DNA of 64,000 bases from Oceanospirillaceae bacterium (lineage in GTDB: Bacteria > Pseudomonadota > Gammaproteobacteria > Pseudomonadales > Balneatricaceae): the NCBI GenBank assembly GCA_003521845.1, contig DPHB01000032.1:1-64000 (forward strand), in the 5' to 3' direction. A program made the translations under genes and the position numbers. Each line of letters opens with the position of its first letter. Position 1 is the first letter of the stretch. Under the pieces are notes generated by a model that saw only the letters and a list, made by a program, of their open reading frames with translations, made no database searches and was not told the DNA's origin. Below are positions 8,823-16,317 of the stretch, piece by piece.

Positions 8823-8897
8823 GCCCGCTGGTTTTTATATTTAACTTAGCTGCAATGGTAGCTAAGCATGCAAGCAAGGTAATTGGGTAAGGTAATT

Positions 8898-9314
8898 ATG
8901 GATCGTGTAATCGAGTTCTCTATAAATCATTGGGATATGGTCTTGGCATTGTTGGCAACGGTTGCCATGCTGATCTTTACCGAGCGTCGTAAAGCGGCAC
9001 CTTCGGTGACGCCGCAGCAAGCCACGGTAATGGGCAATAACGACGACACTTTGATGCTGGATATACGTAGTGCCGCAGACTATAAAACTGGCCGTGTCCT
9101 TAACTCCAAAAACATTCCTTTTGCTGAGTTAAGCAAGCGTATGGATGACTTGCAAAAGCACCGTGATAAGCCGGTTGTACTGATCTGTAAAACTGGCCAA
9201 ACAGCCGGTAGCGCTGCCAACATATTACGCAAAGACGGCTATACTAAGGTGTACCGTATGACGGGCGGCATGGTGGAATGGACCAACCAAGGCCTACCTC
9301 TGGCGCGTAAATAA
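8898..9314 (+). CDS. Membrane-anchored rhodanese-like protein (YibN type)
   Basis: A 138-residue protein with one N-terminal membrane segment (about residues 9-25, WDMVLALLATVAMLIF) and a cytoplasmic rhodanese domain whose catalytic Cys lies in LICKTGQTAGSA. Rhodanese domains carry sulfur as a persulfide; the physiological acceptor is unknown here. The ATG at 8898 is chosen over an upstream TTG at 8883 because AAGG lies at a good distance before it. It leads a rhodanese-grxC-secB set, a common proteobacterial order. Confidence 0.92.
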   Translation: MDRVIEFSINHWDMVLALLATVAMLIFTERRKAAPSVTPQQATVMGNNDDTLMLDIRSAADYKTGRVLNSKNIPFAELSKRMDDLQKHRDKPVVLICKTGQTAGSAANILRKDGYTKVYRMTGGMVEWTNQGLPLARK

Positions 9315-9359
9315 AAGCGTTATGAACAAGGTCGGTCTACTGATACAGAGGAAAACAAG

Positions 9360-9614
9360 ATGACAGCTCAAGTAACTATTTACAGTTCTGACTTGTGTGG
9401 GTTTTGCTTTCGTGCCAAGCGCTTGTTGCAAAGCAAGCAGGTGGCATACGAGGAAATCAACGTTGACGGTAACATGGAAAAACGTCGTGTGATGATGACC
9501 ATTACCGGCGCTCGTACGGTACCTCAAATTATTATAAATGGGCAGTCCGTAGGTGGCTGTGATGAACTATATGCCTTAGAACGAGGCAGTCAATTGGATG
9601 CCTTGTTGGCATAA
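9360..9614 (+). CDS. grxC: Glutaredoxin 3 (GrxC), CGFC active site
   Basis: An 84-residue glutaredoxin that would reduce disulfides and glutathione mixed disulfides with glutathione. The thioredoxin fold is complete, with the cis-Pro segment RTVPQIIING and the glutathione-binding GGCDEL. The active site is C13-G-F-C16, whereas most bacterial Grx3 have CPYC. Replacing the Pro may alter redox potential or favour [2Fe-2S] binding; this is inference. It lies between the rhodanese gene and secB. Confidence 0.93.
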   Translation: MTAQVTIYSSDLCGFCFRAKRLLQSKQVAYEEINVDGNMEKRRVMMTITGARTVPQIIINGQSVGGCDELYALERGSQLDALLA

Positions 9615-9626
9615 TAGGAGTTTTTA

Positions 9627-10145
9627 ATGAGCGAACAAGAAACCGGCGCAGCAGCACAAGAAGCACAAGCGTCTGAGCAACCACAAATTTTGATTCAACG
9701 CGTGTACCTAAAAGACATGTCTTTTGAATCTCCAGCTTCACCGCAATCTTTTGCGGCTGATTGGAAGCCAGAAATTGGCGTTGAGCTGAATAGCCAAACT
9801 CGTCAAATTGGCGACACAGCGTTTGAAGTTGTGCTTAATTTGACCATTACTGCCAAGTCCGAAGAAAACGTTATGTATTTGGCTGAAGTGCAGCAAGCTG
9901 GCTTGTTCCACATTGCTAACGTACCACAAGAAGCCATGGGTCAGGTTTTGGGTGCTTTCTGCCCTAACATCTTGTTCCCTTATGCCCGCGAAGCAGTAGA
10001 TAACTTGGTTTCTCGTGGTAGCTTCCCAACATTGATGTTAGCGCCAGTTAACTTTGATGCTTTGTATGCACAGAACATGGCACAGCAGGCTGCGGCGGCA
10101 GAAGCTGGCGCTGGCGAAACTGAAGCCGAAGCAACTACCCACTAA
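9627..10145 (+). CDS. secB: Protein-export chaperone SecB
   Basis: SecB holds precursor proteins unfolded and hands them to SecA. The 172-residue protein has the family core (RVYLKDMSFESP, VVLNLTITAKS, FHIANVPQEAM, CPNILFPYAREAVDNLVSRGSFP). The first 20 residues and the last 15 are acidic and Ala/Glu-rich extensions, making it somewhat longer than E. coli SecB. It starts 12 bases after grxC. Two inverted hairpin repeats follow it. Confidence 0.97.
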   Translation: MSEQETGAAAQEAQASEQPQILIQRVYLKDMSFESPASPQSFAADWKPEIGVELNSQTRQIGDTAFEVVLNLTITAKSEENVMYLAEVQQAGLFHIANVPQEAMGQVLGAFCPNILFPYAREAVDNLVSRGSFPTLMLAPVNFDALYAQNMAQQAAAAEAGAGETEAEATTH

Positions 10146-10154
10146 ATAAGTTTA

Positions 10155-10250
10155 GGGACAGGCACTTTTTGCCCGCTGCGCGGACCAACAAGAGCCAGTC
10201 CCCGCAGTGACTAGGGACTGGCTTTTTTCCGAAGGAAAAGTGCCTGTCCC
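10155..10250. repeat. Inverted pair of hairpin repeats between secB and trmL
   Basis: A 49-base unit (10155-10203) starting GGGACAGGCACTTTTT and ending GCCAGTCCC faces an inverted 37-base unit (10214-10250) starting GGGACTGGCTTTTTT and ending GTGCCTGTCCC. The inner arms (AGCCAGTCCC and GGGACTGGCT) form a strong stem followed by a run of T, so the pair can act as an intrinsic terminator for secB and possibly also for trmL on the other strand. Confidence 0.85.
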
Positions 10251-10282
10251 GTTATTGTCATTTCCTGCCCTGTTATTGCTAT

Positions 10283-10756
10283 TTACTCTGCGCCGGCAAA
10301 ATCCAACTGCCGCCATGCTTCGTACACCACAATCGCTGCACAATTCGACAAGTTCAAGCTTCGGCTAGTGCCCTTCATTGGCAGGCGTAAACGCTCGTCA
10401 CATTGGCTACGAATAGCTTCTGGCAAGCCTCGGCTTTCCGGCCCAAATACCACTGCATCACCGGCTTGAAAAGCAATTTTGCTATAGCAATCGCTACCCT
10501 TAGTGGTCAATGCCAATAGACGCTCTGGTTGAGTCTGCTCAATAAACTCGGCAAAGTTTTCATGCACCTGCATATGGGCCCATTCGTGGTAATCCAAACC
10601 AGCACGGCGCATGGCCTTGTCTTCAAGGTTAAAGCCTAGTGGCTTTATCAGATGCAGTTGAAAACCCGTGTTGGCACACAAGCGAATAATGTTGCCCGTA
10701 TTGGGTGGAATTTCTGGTTCGAATAAAACAACGTGTAGCATAGTGCTTGGTGTCAA
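10283..10756 (-). CDS. trmL: tRNA (cytidine(34)-2'-O)-methyltransferase TrmL
   Basis: A 157-residue SPOUT methyltransferase, the same length as E. coli TrmL, that methylates the ribose of the wobble base in tRNA-Leu species. Diagnostic segments are EPEIPPNTGNIIRLCANTG near the N-terminus and the knot motifs VFGPESRGLP and LRLPMKGTSRSLNLSN. It is convergent with secB, with the inverted repeat pair between them. Confidence 0.96.
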   Translation of the reverse strand: MTPSTMLHVVLFEPEIPPNTGNIIRLCANTGFQLHLIKPLGFNLEDKAMRRAGLDYHEWAHMQVHENFAEFIEQTQPERLLALTTKGSDCYSKIAFQAGDAVVFGPESRGLPEAIRSQCDERLRLPMKGTSRSLNLSNCAAIVVYEAWRQLDFAGAE

Positions 10757-10834
10757 ATTGTAAGGGCTGCAAATGATAGCACTTGCTAATGCGTTTACAA
10801 AATAGATTTGGATGATGTCGGTGATGCTATAAGG

Positions 10835-11389
10835 TTAATGTTTGGGAGGTAGGGGCAACTTTTTTCCATGTAACAAGTTGTGGCAAATTACCCAGAAGTT
10901 TACTTTCTTGGCTTTACTGGGGCGGCTAGGTAAAGCATATGCACTTTCAATGTGAAAGCGGAGTTTTCCTTTCTGTTTCCATGTTCGATACACTATTTGA
11001 TAATAGAGGCTTGCGCCGTCTTTTGTATGAATTTTGCAGCTACAATATCGGCTATAACCTCCGTGGTAGCAAAATTGATTTGGTAGTGTGGCAATTATTT
11101 GTGGAATATTTAGAGAAAGCTCATAGCGCTGTATATCGAATACACGTAAATCCGAGGTTGGAAATGGGTATTGATGCGGCAAATCAATAGTTTCATTTTT
11201 TAGGTAGGAGCGTGTAAACACATGATGGGAAAAGGTGAAGTAGAGAGTGTAATTTTCTGCTCTTGTTGGGTGAGAGAATTGATGTTTACAGGCCCTGAGG
11301 TGAGGGAAATCAATAACCGTTTCTTGATAGAGAAATGGCTTCCAAAATTGATATGCATTATCTGCAAGGTTGAATACACGACTTTTCAT
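10835..11389 (-). CDS. Hypothetical protein, 184 residues, unrecognised
   Basis: I do not recognise this family. The protein is basic and rich in aromatic residues and His, has no signal peptide or membrane segment, and contains four Cys, three of them clustered (FCYHGGYSRYCSCK, about residues 108-121). The dense Tyr/Phe/His content, the HHVF motif and the C-terminal RPSKAKKVNFWVICHNLL block look like a folded nucleic-acid-binding or enzyme domain, but that is only a guess. Reading is open upstream of the ATG as far as a TGA at 11471-11473. AAGGA lies ten bases before the ATG. It has its own leader with a promoter and a terminator-like hairpin (see 11420 and 11553). Confidence 0.7.
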   Translation of the reverse strand: MKSRVFNLADNAYQFWKPFLYQETVIDFPHLRACKHQFSHPTRAENYTLYFTFSHHVFTRSYLKNETIDLPHQYPFPTSDLRVFDIQRYELSLNIPQIIATLPNQFCYHGGYSRYCSCKIHTKDGASLYYQIVYRTWKQKGKLRFHIESAYALPSRPSKAKKVNFWVICHNLLHGKKLPLPPKH

Positions 11390-11419
11390 TAAAGCAAATT
11401 CCTTTTGCCATAAATAACA

Positions 11420-11441
11420 AAGGCTCCAACTAGGGAGCCTT
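11420..11441 (-). terminator. Intrinsic terminator or attenuator in the leader of the 184-residue gene
   Basis: On the minus strand AAGGCTCC and GGAGCCTT form a perfect 8-bp stem with a 6-base loop, followed by TGTTATTT. It lies 31 bases before the gene's ATG and downstream of the promoter at 11553-11581, so it would end most transcripts before the gene unless it is prevented from folding. A second small stem, CCAAG-N7-CTTGG, precedes it (11444-11460). Confidence 0.6.
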
Positions 11442-11552
11442 CGCCAAGAAAAAATCTTGGATTCAGAACGTCATTACCGGGCACAGCCTCGACCATCTAG
11501 GTTACGTGGTGTCATGTACTATTATGAACATGTCTGCTACACCAATGGATCT

Positions 11553-11581
11553 ATTGTAAGCGAAAATCCATTGCTGATCAA
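11553..11581 (-). promoter_or_regulatory. Sigma-70 promoter for the leader of the 184-residue gene
   Basis: On the minus strand TTGATC (11576-11581) and TACAAT (11553-11558) are separated by exactly 17 bases. Transcription would begin near 11546 and give a leader of about 135 nt up to the hairpin at 11420. The rest of the 213-base gap holds only a possible 13-codon reading frame (11474-11515). Confidence 0.6.
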
Positions 11582-11602
11582 TTTAGTCTATTTCGTTAAG
11601 CA

Positions 11603-13558
11603 TTATTCCCAGCTACTGGCTGCTTCTACACGATCAAAGGCAATGCTGTAGGGGGCGCTGGTAAGCTGTTGAATGCTCTTTGGTCTGCCCTGTTCATCAA
11701 ACTCTATTAAGCCTATGCCTTCGGCATTGAGTAGGCGTTGGCCAGAGCGGCGATGGTCGGGTTTGCGTGGGGTGATGCGCATATTGCGACGACGGGTAAA
11801 GCCGTTTAGGGGCGAGCGTGGTGAGAACAGCCAGCGGTTTAACAAATCAAAGGTGCTCAGTAGTTTGTCAGGAAAGCTGTTACGCATGCCGCTGCTACAC
11901 ACTTGCCAAACATGTGGGCCTTCTGTGTGTCCCCTCAGGGCTACATCATAGACAAAGGAGTAGTGCACATCACCGGATAGCACAGTAAAGTTTTGTGGTG
12001 TATCGGTGTGGCGAAAGATATCCAATATGCCCTTGGCCGTGCCTGGGTGTGACATCCAGTTTTCGGCATCTACGGTTAGGGGCTTGCCAAAGAAGGTGAA
12101 GATGCGTTGTATTACTTCAATCAGTTTAACGCCAAATATGGGTGCTGCTGAGGCCAGTATAACGGAGTCTTTGCCTTGCAAGCGCTCTTGTAGTTCGACT
12201 AGGGCTTCCCAATCTAGTAGGCCCGATGGTTGATTGGCATCTGCTTCTGAGCGCCAGCGGCGTGTGCGCGTATCTAGCACTACCAGTGCTGGCTGATAAT
12301 CCCAATCATAGTCCCAGCCTTGAAAGCGGATAAGCTCGTCAATGCAGTGGTCATGCTGCTCGCTGCCTGGTTGTAACAGGCTCTGGCTAATGCTGTTGAG
12401 CATGGTCGGTGAGAATTTATCCGGCGCGTTGCCCCAGCCTTGGGCAATACAATAGGCCATGAGGCCATTGCCAATCATGCGGCGCGATAGGTTGTTGTTG
12501 TATACGGCCTGTTCCCAGGCTAGGTTTAAATTCCAGTCGTCAGAAATGTCATGGTCATCAAAGATCATGGCGCAGGGTAGGTGTGCCATAGTGCGAGCGG
12601 CGGCGGGCAATAATGTCACGAACTCGTCGATGGCTAATTTTTCTTTGTGGTAGCGCTTTAGGTCCTCTGGATTGATGCCGTCTGGGGTTGTTAGGTGTAT
12701 GAGTTGCCATGGTGTGGGCGACCAAACTAGCAAATACATCAATATGTATTCACCCAGGCTGATCAAATGGTTGTGAGCGTTAACACTAGTGAAAACAGGC
12801 TTTTCGGCACCGCTGAATAGGGCTTCTATAACGCCTTTGTGGGTGTTTTTGGGTAGCAGGGTGTGACGCTGGTAAAAGTTCTTTGGGTGTTGATATAGGT
12901 CGTTACTGGTGCCTACCCCATGCTTAGCTAAGCAAGGGAGCGGTTCTTGATAAACCCCAAGTATGTCACTTAATTGATGTATGGCTTGTAGCAGCGGCGC
13001 AGCGACATCATCGGCGTAAATTTGGTCGCCGGACATCAGCAGCAAGGATGGCCACTGGGTTTTGCTTGTGGGGCTGTTGGACTGCAAGTCAGCGAGTAGC
13101 TGGTCGGCTTGGGCAAGGCCGTCGGTGCCAGCGTGGTGTGGCTTGCGGCACGAACCGTGCAAAATGCTTGCTACTTGGGGCTTTACCTGGAAACGCGGTA
13201 AGGACTGCTGGGCATGCACTAGCAAAGGTGCGAGTTGTTTTAGCGCTTGCCAGCTGAGATGGTGTTGATCATGGGGCAGTAGCAGTAGGTTGTAATCAAT
13301 AAATTGGTTTACTGGTAGTTCGGTAGACAGTTCGAAATGCAGCAATACAATGTGCAGGTGTTGGCCCACGCGCAGGTCGGTATAGCCATCTTGCCCGGGA
13401 CTAAGTTGGTAGCTTTGTGGCGCCTGGTCAGCTGGTGTATGTAGTTGCAGCTGAACACTGCAGGGGCTGCGGGTTGCCAGCCAGATATTGATTTCTTGGC
13501 GGGTGGTTTTACGTAAGATAGGCCCGGCTAGCAGGCTGGGTATAGCGTCTGTTGTCAT
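11603..13558 (-). CDS. PhoD-like alkaline phosphatase/phosphodiesterase family protein
   Basis: A 651-residue protein of the PhoD-like metallophosphatase family. Metal-binding segments are visible in order: ILHGSCRKP, LMSGDQIYADD, MIFDDHDISDDWNL and VLSGDVHYSF. The first 130 residues form an extra beta-rich region with no clear signal peptide, unlike the Tat-exported Bacillus PhoD, so it may act in the cytoplasm. The substrate cannot be told from sequence; phosphodiesters or phosphate monoesters are typical of the family. Flanking genes (the unknown 184-residue gene and ntrC) give no functional hint. Confidence 0.85.
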   Translation of the reverse strand: MTTDAIPSLLAGPILRKTTRQEINIWLATRSPCSVQLQLHTPADQAPQSYQLSPGQDGYTDLRVGQHLHIVLLHFELSTELPVNQFIDYNLLLLPHDQHHLSWQALKQLAPLLVHAQQSLPRFQVKPQVASILHGSCRKPHHAGTDGLAQADQLLADLQSNSPTSKTQWPSLLLMSGDQIYADDVAAPLLQAIHQLSDILGVYQEPLPCLAKHGVGTSNDLYQHPKNFYQRHTLLPKNTHKGVIEALFSGAEKPVFTSVNAHNHLISLGEYILMYLLVWSPTPWQLIHLTTPDGINPEDLKRYHKEKLAIDEFVTLLPAAARTMAHLPCAMIFDDHDISDDWNLNLAWEQAVYNNNLSRRMIGNGLMAYCIAQGWGNAPDKFSPTMLNSISQSLLQPGSEQHDHCIDELIRFQGWDYDWDYQPALVVLDTRTRRWRSEADANQPSGLLDWEALVELQERLQGKDSVILASAAPIFGVKLIEVIQRIFTFFGKPLTVDAENWMSHPGTAKGILDIFRHTDTPQNFTVLSGDVHYSFVYDVALRGHTEGPHVWQVCSSGMRNSFPDKLLSTFDLLNRWLFSPRSPLNGFTRRRNMRITPRKPDHRRSGQRLLNAEGIGLIEFDEQGRPKSIQQLTSAPYSIAFDRVEAASSWE

Positions 13559-13652
13559 GCCGAATAGTGTAGCCTAATTGCCGGCCAATTAAAGCGCCAG
13601 CATCAGCTTTTACTCAATTTTTATCTTGTTGGTATTTGCGCTTTTAGTTGTC

Positions 13653-15095
13653 TTAGGTTTCTGTATCAGGAAGGTCGCCTATATCGAGTTCTTTCAGCTT
13701 GCGGGTTAAGGTATTGCGCCCCCAGCCAAGCAGCTCTGCGGCTTCACGTTTACGCCCACCTGTATGCGATAGGGCAATGTTAATCATGGTGCGCTCAAAC
13801 TCTGGTAGGGCTTCATCCAATATGCCCTGGCTGCCAGCTTGCAGTTGTGTGCGGGCCCATGTAGAAAGTAAGTCTTGCCATTTTTGACTTGGGGTAGACT
13901 GTTGTACAGACTGTAGCTCTGGTGGCAAATCACTGATAAGTATCTTGCTGCCGGCGCCCATAACGCTAAGCCAGCGGCATAGGTTTTCTAGCTGGCGCAC
14001 ATTGCCTGGCCAATCTAGTTGTTGCAAATAAGCGGCAGTCTCTGGTGCAAGAAGCTTGGCTTCTACGCCTAACTCTTGGGCTGTCTTGGTGAGGAAGTGC
14101 TCGGCTAGGGCTGGTATGTCTTCGTTGCGCTGTGACAGGTTGGGCACCTGTATGCGGATTACATTTAAACGGTGGAATAAGTCTTCGCGGAACAATCCTT
14201 GTTCCACACGGCTATTTAGGTCCTGGTGGGTGGCGGCAATAATGCGCACGTCTACCTTGACTGATGTGTGGCCGCCGACGCGATAAAATTCACCGTCGGC
14301 GAGTACCCGCAAGAGGCGAGTTTGCGCTTCGGCTGGCATGTCGCCAATTTCATCCAAAAACAGGGTGCCGCCATGGGCTTGCTCAAAGTGGCCTTTACGC
14401 TGGTTCGCGGCACCTGTAAAGGCGCCTTTTTCGTGACCAAACAATTCTGACTCAATCAAATCTTTCTGGATGGCCGCCATATTCAAAGGTATAAAAGGCT
14501 TGTTAGAGCGTGGGCTATGTTGGTGCACAGCTTGGGCGATTAGCTCTTTGCCGGTACCTGATGCGCCGTTGATCATAACGGTCATGTTGGACTGTGAGAG
14601 GCGGCCAATAGCCCGAAACACTTCCTGCATGGCTGGCGCTTCACCAATTAGGTGGCTAGGCTTGGTGTTGCCGCTGGTGGTTGTTGCTGTGCTGCTTTGC
14701 GCCGCTTGCTCGGCACTAAATTGTAGGCCGCGGCGTACTAGAGCGATGGCTTCGTCAATATCAAAGGGTTTTGGAAGGTAGTCAAATGCACCGCCTTGGT
14801 AGGCGGTAACGGCGCTGTCTAGGTCTGAGTGGGCCGTCATAATTATGACGGGGATGTGCGGCAGACTGGTTTGCAATTCTTGCAGTAACGAGAAGCCGTC
14901 CATCTCTGGCATGCGAATATCGCTGATGATGAGTTGTGGTGTCTGTTGCTGCGTGGCCGCTAGAAGTTCGCCTGCTTGGGCAAAGCTGCGAAAGCTAATA
15001 TTGGCTTGCTGTAGGGCTTTTTCTAGCACCCAGCGGATGGCGCTGTCGTCATCGACTAGCCAAACTTGTTCGCTCATGGCTCTTGTCTCGCTCAC
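13653..15095 (-). CDS. ntrC: Nitrogen regulation response regulator NtrC
   Basis: A 480-residue sigma-54 activator. The receiver domain has the acidic pocket VDDD (15-17) and the phosphorylated Asp59 in ISDIRMPEMDG. The AAA+ domain has Walker A GASGTGKE, the sigma-54 contact loop GAFTGA, and Walker B FLDEIGDMP. A Fis-type helix-turn-helix (KREAAELLGWGRNTLTRKLKEL) is at the C-terminus. The GTG at 15095 is chosen because GGAGGG lies six bases before it and it overlaps the ntrB stop by four bases; an ATG at 15077 is a weaker alternative. It should activate the sigma-54 promoter of glnA in this window. Confidence 0.97.
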   Translation of the reverse strand: MSETRAMSEQVWLVDDDSAIRWVLEKALQQANISFRSFAQAGELLAATQQQTPQLIISDIRMPEMDGFSLLQELQTSLPHIPVIIMTAHSDLDSAVTAYQGGAFDYLPKPFDIDEAIALVRRGLQFSAEQAAQSSTATTTSGNTKPSHLIGEAPAMQEVFRAIGRLSQSNMTVMINGASGTGKELIAQAVHQHSPRSNKPFIPLNMAAIQKDLIESELFGHEKGAFTGAANQRKGHFEQAHGGTLFLDEIGDMPAEAQTRLLRVLADGEFYRVGGHTSVKVDVRIIAATHQDLNSRVEQGLFREDLFHRLNVIRIQVPNLSQRNEDIPALAEHFLTKTAQELGVEAKLLAPETAAYLQQLDWPGNVRQLENLCRWLSVMGAGSKILISDLPPELQSVQQSTPSQKWQDLLSTWARTQLQAGSQGILDEALPEFERTMINIALSHTGGRKREAAELLGWGRNTLTRKLKELDIGDLPDTET

Positions 15096-16198
15096 GGCTG
15101 TCCCTCCATGGGAATGTATATATGAAAACAGGTGTTACCTGGTTTGCTGTCGCATTCAATAAGGCCGTTGTGTTGTGCAACTAGATTTTGCGCAATGCTC
15201 AAACCTAGGCCTGTACCTTGGGCGCGGTGGGTGATCATGGGAAAAAATATTTCGTCTTTTATGTCTGGGCTAATGCCTGGGCCGTTGTCGCAAATGCTTA
15301 CGCGGCACACCAAGCGGTGGTTGTGGTTGCCAATAGTGAAGCGTCGGGCGGCACGGGTTTGCAGGCGGATGCTTGCCGCTTGTGTTGGGTTTTCTTGCAA
15401 TGCCTGTAGGGCGTTGCGGCCAATATTGAGAAACACCTGCATGAGTTGATTGGCGTCGAGCATCAGTTCTGGCAGGCTGGGGTCATAATCTTTGATAAGC
15501 TGAATTTGATTCCCAGCTTCGGCAGCAAGTAGCTTGTAGGTCTTGTCTAGTACTTGGTGGATATTGCTGCTTTGTTTTTGCGTTTGGCGCTGCGGGCCAA
15601 GCAAGCGATCCACTAGGTCGCGCAAACGATCGGCTTCAGAAATAATAACGTGGGCGTATTCTTGTAGTTCTTGGCAGGCTTTAGGGTTGTCGAGCTGGGT
15701 TTCAATTTCGCGTTCTAATAGTTGAGCTGCACCACGAATACCTCCGAGGGGGTTTTTGATCTCGTGGGCTAGGTTGCGTACTAGGTTGGCTGATGACTGG
15801 CGGCGGCTGTGCATAAGCTCGCCACGGCTTAGACGTGAAAAGCGATCTAAAGTTTGGATTTCTAGTGCCAGATATTGCTGGTCCTCAATGGGGGTGCCAG
15901 TAAGGTCAATGAGCATTACAGGATGGCCAGCTAACTTCACCTTGACTTCGCGGCTAGTAAAAGATTGGCCTTGGCTAAGGCTAGCTTTAAACTGGGCAAG
16001 TAGTCTGGGTTCTAGTTGTAAAACTTGTTCTAGGGCTGTGCCATGGGCTTGTTGAGAGCTCATGAGTAGCAGGGTTTGTGCGGCCTGGTTTAAGTCTTGA
16101 ATGTGCAGTTGTTGGTCTAATAAAATCACAGCCGTACTGAGCTGGTCCACCAGGTTGGCAGGTTGCGTACGATGTGAATTGTGTAGGCTCATAGGCAT
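15092..16198 (-). CDS. ntrB: Nitrogen regulation sensor kinase NtrB
   Basis: A 368-residue soluble histidine kinase without membrane segments. A PAS domain (about 15-115) is followed by the dimerisation/phosphoacceptor helix with the His in NLAHEIKNPLGG and the ATPase domain with N, G1 and G2 boxes (NIGRNALQAL, DNGPGI, GTGLGLSIA). NtrB phosphorylates NtrC when nitrogen is scarce and is held as a phosphatase by PII. It lies 119 bases downstream of glnA beyond a terminator and overlaps ntrC by four bases. Confidence 0.97.
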   Translation of the reverse strand: MPMSLHNSHRTQPANLVDQLSTAVILLDQQLHIQDLNQAAQTLLLMSSQQAHGTALEQVLQLEPRLLAQFKASLSQGQSFTSREVKVKLAGHPVMLIDLTGTPIEDQQYLALEIQTLDRFSRLSRGELMHSRRQSSANLVRNLAHEIKNPLGGIRGAAQLLEREIETQLDNPKACQELQEYAHVIISEADRLRDLVDRLLGPQRQTQKQSSNIHQVLDKTYKLLAAEAGNQIQLIKDYDPSLPELMLDANQLMQVFLNIGRNALQALQENPTQAASIRLQTRAARRFTIGNHNHRLVCRVSICDNGPGISPDIKDEIFFPMITHRAQGTGLGLSIAQNLVAQHNGLIECDSKPGNTCFHIYIPMEGQP

Positions 16199-16267
16199 TG
16201 ATTATACACGCACTATTTTGGTGCGCATGGTTTTTTTGCATTTTGCTAGATGGGTTTGGGTATAAAC

Positions 16268-16297
16268 AAAAAACCCTCTGAGTGAGAGGGCTTTTTA
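16268..16297 (-). terminator. Intrinsic terminator after glnA
   Basis: On the minus strand CCCTCT-N5-AGAGGG is followed by a run of T. It lies 20 bases after the glnA stop and before ntrB, so glnA should be mostly monocistronic with limited read-through into ntrBC, as in enteric bacteria. A-rich flanks on the other side make it potentially bidirectional. Confidence 0.85.
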
Positions 16298-16317
16298 TTA
16301 GCTAGCTCACTGCGTAC

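Noticed and set aside
11457..11651. Plus-strand open frame of 64 codons in the leader of the 184-residue gene
   Set aside because: It runs against the promoter/terminator signals and into the end of the PhoD-like gene, with no ribosome site.
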